Below are positions 60,701 to 64,000 of a stretch of 64,000 nt of DNA, piece by piece. The DNA lies in assembly GCA_023634235.1 (NCBI GenBank), contig JAMKCF010000015.1, forward strand, positions 4,193,698-4,257,697, in the 5' to 3' direction. The notes under the pieces are model-generated. The model did not search any database. It was not told the DNA's origin and was given only the letters and a program-made list of their open reading frames with translations. The first letter of the stretch is position 1. Each line of letters begins with the position of its first letter. A program made the position numbers and the translations under genes. The stretch is from Pisaster brevispinus (taxonomy: Eukaryota; Echinodermata; Asteroidea; Forcipulatida; Asteriidae).

Positions 60701-63265
60701 TAGTTTTAAAGACCTATGAGATATGTATACACACTAAACGGAGGCCACCTCTGCATCCCTGGTATGGGCCTTTTGGTGCAACTCTAAATGTTGGGTGCCA
60801 TATTGTGGCAACATGTTTTTTCCTTTCTTAAAAAGTGGAGTTTTAGATTTACCAGTGGAAGTTCCCGGTGCCATAATGAATAATGGCCTTGCCCTCTCAA
60901 ACGTTATCCAGACCTGGTGACATAATGAAGTGGCTCAACACACCGTAGCAGATAGAGAGCAAACTTTAACTGATAGCCCCCCTAATGTATTGTTTTGTGA
61001 ACCCTGATATTATTTACAACTTTGATTTTCATTATTTCCCCACCCCCCCCCCCCCTCTCCAACTTATTTCCTTTGCAGGTTTAATGTGGATGCATATCAA
61101 GATCATTATGAAGCAGGGAAGGGTGAGTTACTTATCGGACAGTGCCAACATACACGAGGCAGTTATCATAGCACTTTACCTCACGGTGTTCTTCCTACAG
61201 TGGAGCGGGAGATTGGACGTAAGCTTCCAAATTTTGTGGCAACATGTTTTTCCCTTTCTTAAAATTTATTTGCCTGAGGAAGAAACCCCCCCCCCTCCAA
61301 AAAAAAAGAGAGAAAAATAAAAAAAGACAAGCACAACAAAAAAGTTCCATCCCTGCGCTACAGCGGTGTAGCTATGGGGGGCCAGGGGGCATATGCACCC
61401 ACACAATTTTCCAGTGCCCCACTGGGCACAATTTCATGGCTCTGCTTACCATAAGCAAAGAATTGGTGCTTACGGAAGCAGGGAATTCTGCGCTTACGTC
61501 AAGCCTATTTCACGGGTTAGCAGGGAATTTCTACTTGTGCGCGTGCGTATTCCATGTTACTAGGCATTCTTCGCTTACACAGCAAGCGCAGAAATTCGGC
61601 GCTTGCAGAGTAAGCGGAGAATGGTGATAGTAAGCGCAGAATTCGGCGGTAAGCAGAGCCATGAAATTGGGCCCTGGTAACCCAGCACAAAAAAAATCCA
61701 TATCACTTGTACTTACTCTCAAAAAGGGGGGAAAAATTGCCTCTGCTACACCCCCCTCCCCCCCCCGCTGGAAAGCAATCCCCGCCCCAGTGACAGAAAT
61801 CATCCAGGCTATGCCGTTGCATCCATATTTGATTCATGTTTTATAGAGGAGACATTGCACTGTTGTTAAATATTTACCATCCACACCCCTGTAAGGGTGT
61901 AAATGTTGAAAATGAGACATGCCTACATACTTAAGATAGCTAACACACCAGTCTCTGGGTTCACCTTTATTATTTTCACTTTGGCGCTGAAGTGCACCAA
62001 ACCTGTTGACGCAGCCCTCACTGCTCACCTGATAATGAAAACAGAGATGGAGCAGTTAAAATACTTGACCATCGGATAAAGTTTTGCACAGAATTAAATT
62101 TTGTTTGTTTTTTTCTTTCAGCTGGTGCAGTTTGTGCGGCCACAAGTTCTTACTCGCTCTGTTCGTGACGACAAAGTCGTTGGAACATTTACAAACAATG
62201 AATCGTACTCCAATGTCCAGAGCCATGTCACATCAGTTCTGAATGGTCTACTGGGAAGACTGAACAGAACGGTCATACAGGGCGTGAATGGGATCATTGC
62301 TAACACGCTGTCTCACTGTCACCAAATTGGCTCCACGAGCGAAGTTGCCGACTCAGGTGCAGCATCTGTGCTGCCGCCTGCGCTTGAAGAGCTTTTGGAG
62401 TACGACGCATACCAGCCGACGTTAGTAGCCGAGGCACTGTTCGGAGTGACCATAACGGTGTCATTCCTCCGTCTGTTGAACTTGCTTCTGGTCAGCGACT
62501 CCGTGGGCCCGCTGCGCATCTCCCTTGGGGCGATGACTGGTGACATCTTGAAGTTCCTTGTAATCTTCCTGGTGATTTGGCTGGCCTTCGGCATCGGTTT
62601 GTATCAGAACTTCTACTCGGCTGGACAATCGACAGTGCGGGCATGCATTGGGGAAGGGAGTGAACCTGCTGATTGCCTGCTACTGGTGGGGTTTTCCTCG
62701 TAAGTAAAGAAGTATTCATTTGCTTCCATTCAGCAGGGCGCAGTTGTCAATATGAGGATGATTAGGTTTCTGCTCCTGAATACAATACCAATCTTTTCAT
62801 TCAAGATCATCCCTTTAGGAATCTTCAGCTACAGCTAATGGCCATTGGCTGTAGAGGCAACTCTGAATAATAGGTCTTTTCGGCAGTCCGGCCATAGCCA
62901 CACCTGAAGCCATAGCCATTGGTGAAGCCATAGCCACTGCCGGCGAAGCCATCGATTCGGACACTGCCATAGTTTCCGAGTACCACTTAGGGATGAAGCA
63001 TTCCTGATCAAACCTGACATTTGGATATTAGTACTAATTGATCCAGTATCTCCCTTGATTTTCCTGCAGATTTTTTGGCGGTATGATCGATTTGTACTGG
63101 TCGCTGTTTGGCATGGTAGAGACGGATATCCTCGTGCTCCCTGCAAAACAGTCTGTTGCTGAGACCGTAGGCACCGCCCTCTTTGTCTGCTATCACATCG
63201 TTGCAGTCCTCGTCTTACTCAACGCCCTCATCGGCATGCTGTCAAACACTTACAACATTGTGGAG
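51738..63265 (+). CDS. TRPC-like cation channel, exons 1-10, 3' end outside window
   Basis: Transient receptor potential channel of the canonical (TRPC) type, a plasma-membrane cation channel usually gated downstream of phospholipase C. Exons: 51738-52068, 55111-55235, 55916-56023, 56334-56621, 56969-57076, 58119-58306, 58990-59117, 61079-61218, 62122-62699, 63070-63265; phases agree and give 730 residues so far. An ankyrin-like region (GDALIRAI, HPAITPLILAAQ, about residues 123-190) is followed by a TRPC linker (YRALSQPAYV), a pre-S1 hydrophobic helix (351-371), S1 (384-408), S2 (413-436), S3 (450-467), S4 (571-596, YQPTLVAEALF), S5 (about 612-632), a pore helix with LYW (673-675) and S6 (about 697-726, VLLNALIGMLSNTY). 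The vertebrate TRPC pore motif is LFW. The S1-S2 linker is very short and the S3-S4 linker is about 100 residues. The TRP box and C-terminus must lie past 64000. The start is the first in-frame ATG; a further upstream exon cannot be excluded. Confidence 0.9.
52400..52560 (+). mobile_element. 5'-truncated SINE fragment (channel intron 1)
   Basis: B-box-like GTGGGTTTGAGTCCTGG and AATGGGTATAGTACCTGCGA, then GGGTAGAG resemble the body of the SINE at 29331-29676. Confidence 0.5.
53205..53432. repeat. GGGTCA/TGACCC-rich inverted words (channel intron 1)
   Basis: Alternating GGGTCA and TGACCC motifs (for example GGGTCAGAATTGACCC, and CGGGTCAAATGGATCC followed by AGAAATGGGTCA), ending GGGGTGTTAGAGTGTAAA. 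It can fold on itself; probably an old foldback element. Confidence 0.5.
54202..54976. mobile_element. AAGGTATTACACAGG MITE carrying a SINE insertion (channel intron 1)
   Basis: Left end AATTAAAGGTATTACACAGG, right end TTCTGTATAATAAATTCAAT. The outer parts match 25263-25638; the inner part, about 54258-54560, is the two-headed tRNA-like element. Confidence 0.75.
54285..54560. mobile_element. two-headed tRNA-like SINE with inverted first head
   Basis: The left arm 54285-54380 (GACTGGAGCAGGACTTGAAC..) is the complement of the right arm 54475-54558 (..GGTTCAAATCCTACTCCAGTC). The spacer GTGATCCCTGGCTACACGGC is in the same orientation as at 26376. Confidence 0.75.
55436..55500 (+). mobile_element. 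tRNA-like SINE head fragment (channel intron 2)
   Basis: TAGTTGGTAAGGCATCCGCT, CTAGAATGGC and GATCGTGGGTTCGATGCCCA, then CCCGAGTA match the head at 2262-2336. It is followed by CACAGGACTCAG.AACATACTGAGTAT, a remnant of that family's tail. Confidence 0.6.
57122..57297. mobile_element. TAGACCTTATGC MITE, copy 3 (channel intron 5)
   Basis: Ends TAGACCTTATGCGCATGACG, then TCA and GATGACGTAATTGCATAAGG, then TCTA. Same interior order as copy 1. Confidence 0.9.
57453..57647. mobile_element. GGGCTCAATT foldback (channel intron 5)
   Basis: GGGCTCAATTCCACAGAGCC at the left and GCTCTATGAAATTGGG at the right, with AAGCA/TGCTTA words inside. Confidence 0.65.
59372..59529. mobile_element. GGGCCCAATTTCATAAAGC foldback (channel intron 7)
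   Basis: GGGCCCAATTTCATAAAGCT at the left and GGCTTTATGAAATTGGGCCC at the right. Confidence 0.9.
60302..60409. repeat. 108-bp perfect hairpin (channel intron 7)
   Basis: TTAGCCCACCTTGTTGGGCT, then GTTATGGCTC..TTTTAACATCGGTCTT pairs with its complement after a loop of about 12 bases (ATTATAGTCGCC). The arms, of about 48 bases, match almost base for base. No tRNA or known RNA fold is recognised. Confidence 0.9.
61423..61674. mobile_element. GGGCACAATTTCATGGCTC foldback (channel intron 8)
   Basis: GGGCACAATTTCATGGCTCT, then GCTTACC at the left and GGTAAGCAGAGCCATGAAAT, then TGGGCCC at the right, with many TAAGC/GCTTA words inside. Confidence 0.85.
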
Positions 63266-63845
63266 GTGAGAATTGGATAAGAGTTTCATCGTAAAGATGC
63301 AGCTATTTCACTCGATCCATCATAAAAGGGAATGTATACATACCAGCGGTGGAGCAAAGTGATCATTTTCACTGCTCAACAGTGGAGTTTGCATCTTCTT
63401 TACTTTTTAACCCTTTATTAGCACTCGTGCACAAGTCAACATCGAGTCATCAACTCATTGAATGCTGCACAGAAAGTCACAAAACTTTCTACTGTACCTA
63501 GAAATCCTAAGATAACTTTGGTTGTGATCATTTTTATGATTATAAATTCTGGTTTATTTTATAGAGAATGAAATTACCTTTCAAATGGTTTGCAATGTTG
63601 TTCTGTTTCCTTAACCATACTAAAGCAACTACTCATTGTATGTGCGTTGTTGGGGATGGAATTTCCCACCTTTGAACCTTTAGAGGTGGAAAACAACATC
63701 TTTTCTTTTGGGGACCATGTTTTTGTATTTTAGACCATCTCGATATTGAGATCGCGCTCTATCTGCGGCTGTTTGGTGTGTTTCAAAGGCACGTGTAAAA
63801 ATCAAAATACAACCCAGTGCCAAACTTTTCAGGGGGGGCGGGGAG

Positions 63846-64000
63846 GGGGCTATTTAGGATGGTTAGAGGAGTAACAGGCAGGGTGGTTTAGGGTAGTTTA
63901 GGATTGTTAGAGGAGTAACAGGCAGGGTGGTTTAGAGTAGTTTAGGTTGGTTAGAGGAGTAACAGGCAGGGTGGTTTAGGGTAGTTTAGGGTGGTTTGAG
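63846..64000 (+). repeat. minisatellite running off the right edge
   Basis: Units of about 50 bases with GGTTAGAGGAGTAACAGGCA and GGGTGGTTTAGGGTAGTTTA; three partial units are visible. It lies in the intron after channel exon 10. Confidence 0.9.

Overview
This is a stretch of animal nuclear genome. It is AT-rich, intron-rich and very rich in repeats. All coding sequence is in short exons with clean GT/AG borders. The protein families (a BCO-type carotenoid oxygenase, a TRPC-like cation channel, a single-domain SUEL-type lectin, fructose-1,6-bisphosphatase) and the dense load of small foldback elements and tRNA-derived SINEs point to an invertebrate deuterostome. An echinoderm, probably a sea star, is my best guess, but that is an inference from repeat style and lectin type, not from a marker gene.

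Layout. From 1 to 9.1 kb I see only repeats: a duplicated hairpin-headed element, a TA-flanked foldback, a tRNA-headed SINE, an AAACCATGGTTT minisatellite split by a putative DNA transposon, and a 224-bp palindrome. A two-exon secreted lectin gene lies on the minus strand (9103-9701) with a good TATA box. From 10.9 to 13.0 kb a 64-bp minisatellite is split by a 1.3-kb LTR-like element that itself contains thirteen near-identical 40-bp repeats. The terminal exon of fructose-1,6-bisphosphatase is on the minus strand at 17373-17559; no other exon of it was recognised. A complete ten-exon carotenoid oxygenase gene runs on the plus strand from 21865 to 32725 (553 residues), with many small elements in its introns.

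From 33.7 to 37.7 kb there is a cluster of foldback elements and a tRNA-Leu-derived SINE. From about 42.1 to 44.4 kb three diverged tandem blocks look like repeated exon/intron units of a spliced non-coding RNA; they include a 25-bp minisatellite in which every unit is itself a 3' splice-site-like sequence. A frameshifted coiled-coil coding fragment lies at 46.8-47.4 kb. From 51738 to the right edge is the 5' part of a TRPC-like channel gene: ten exons and 730 residues from the N-terminus through the S6 helix. Its C-terminal exons lie beyond the window.

The protein genes are unrelated in function (carotenoid cleavage, gluconeogenesis, calcium/cation entry, secreted carbohydrate binding), so I see no gene cluster acting together. 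The most unusual content is non-coding: the splice-acceptor minisatellite and triplicated exon blocks, a foldback family that carries CRE-like TGACGTCA sites in its ends, and a two-headed tRNA-like element with one head flipped between copies.
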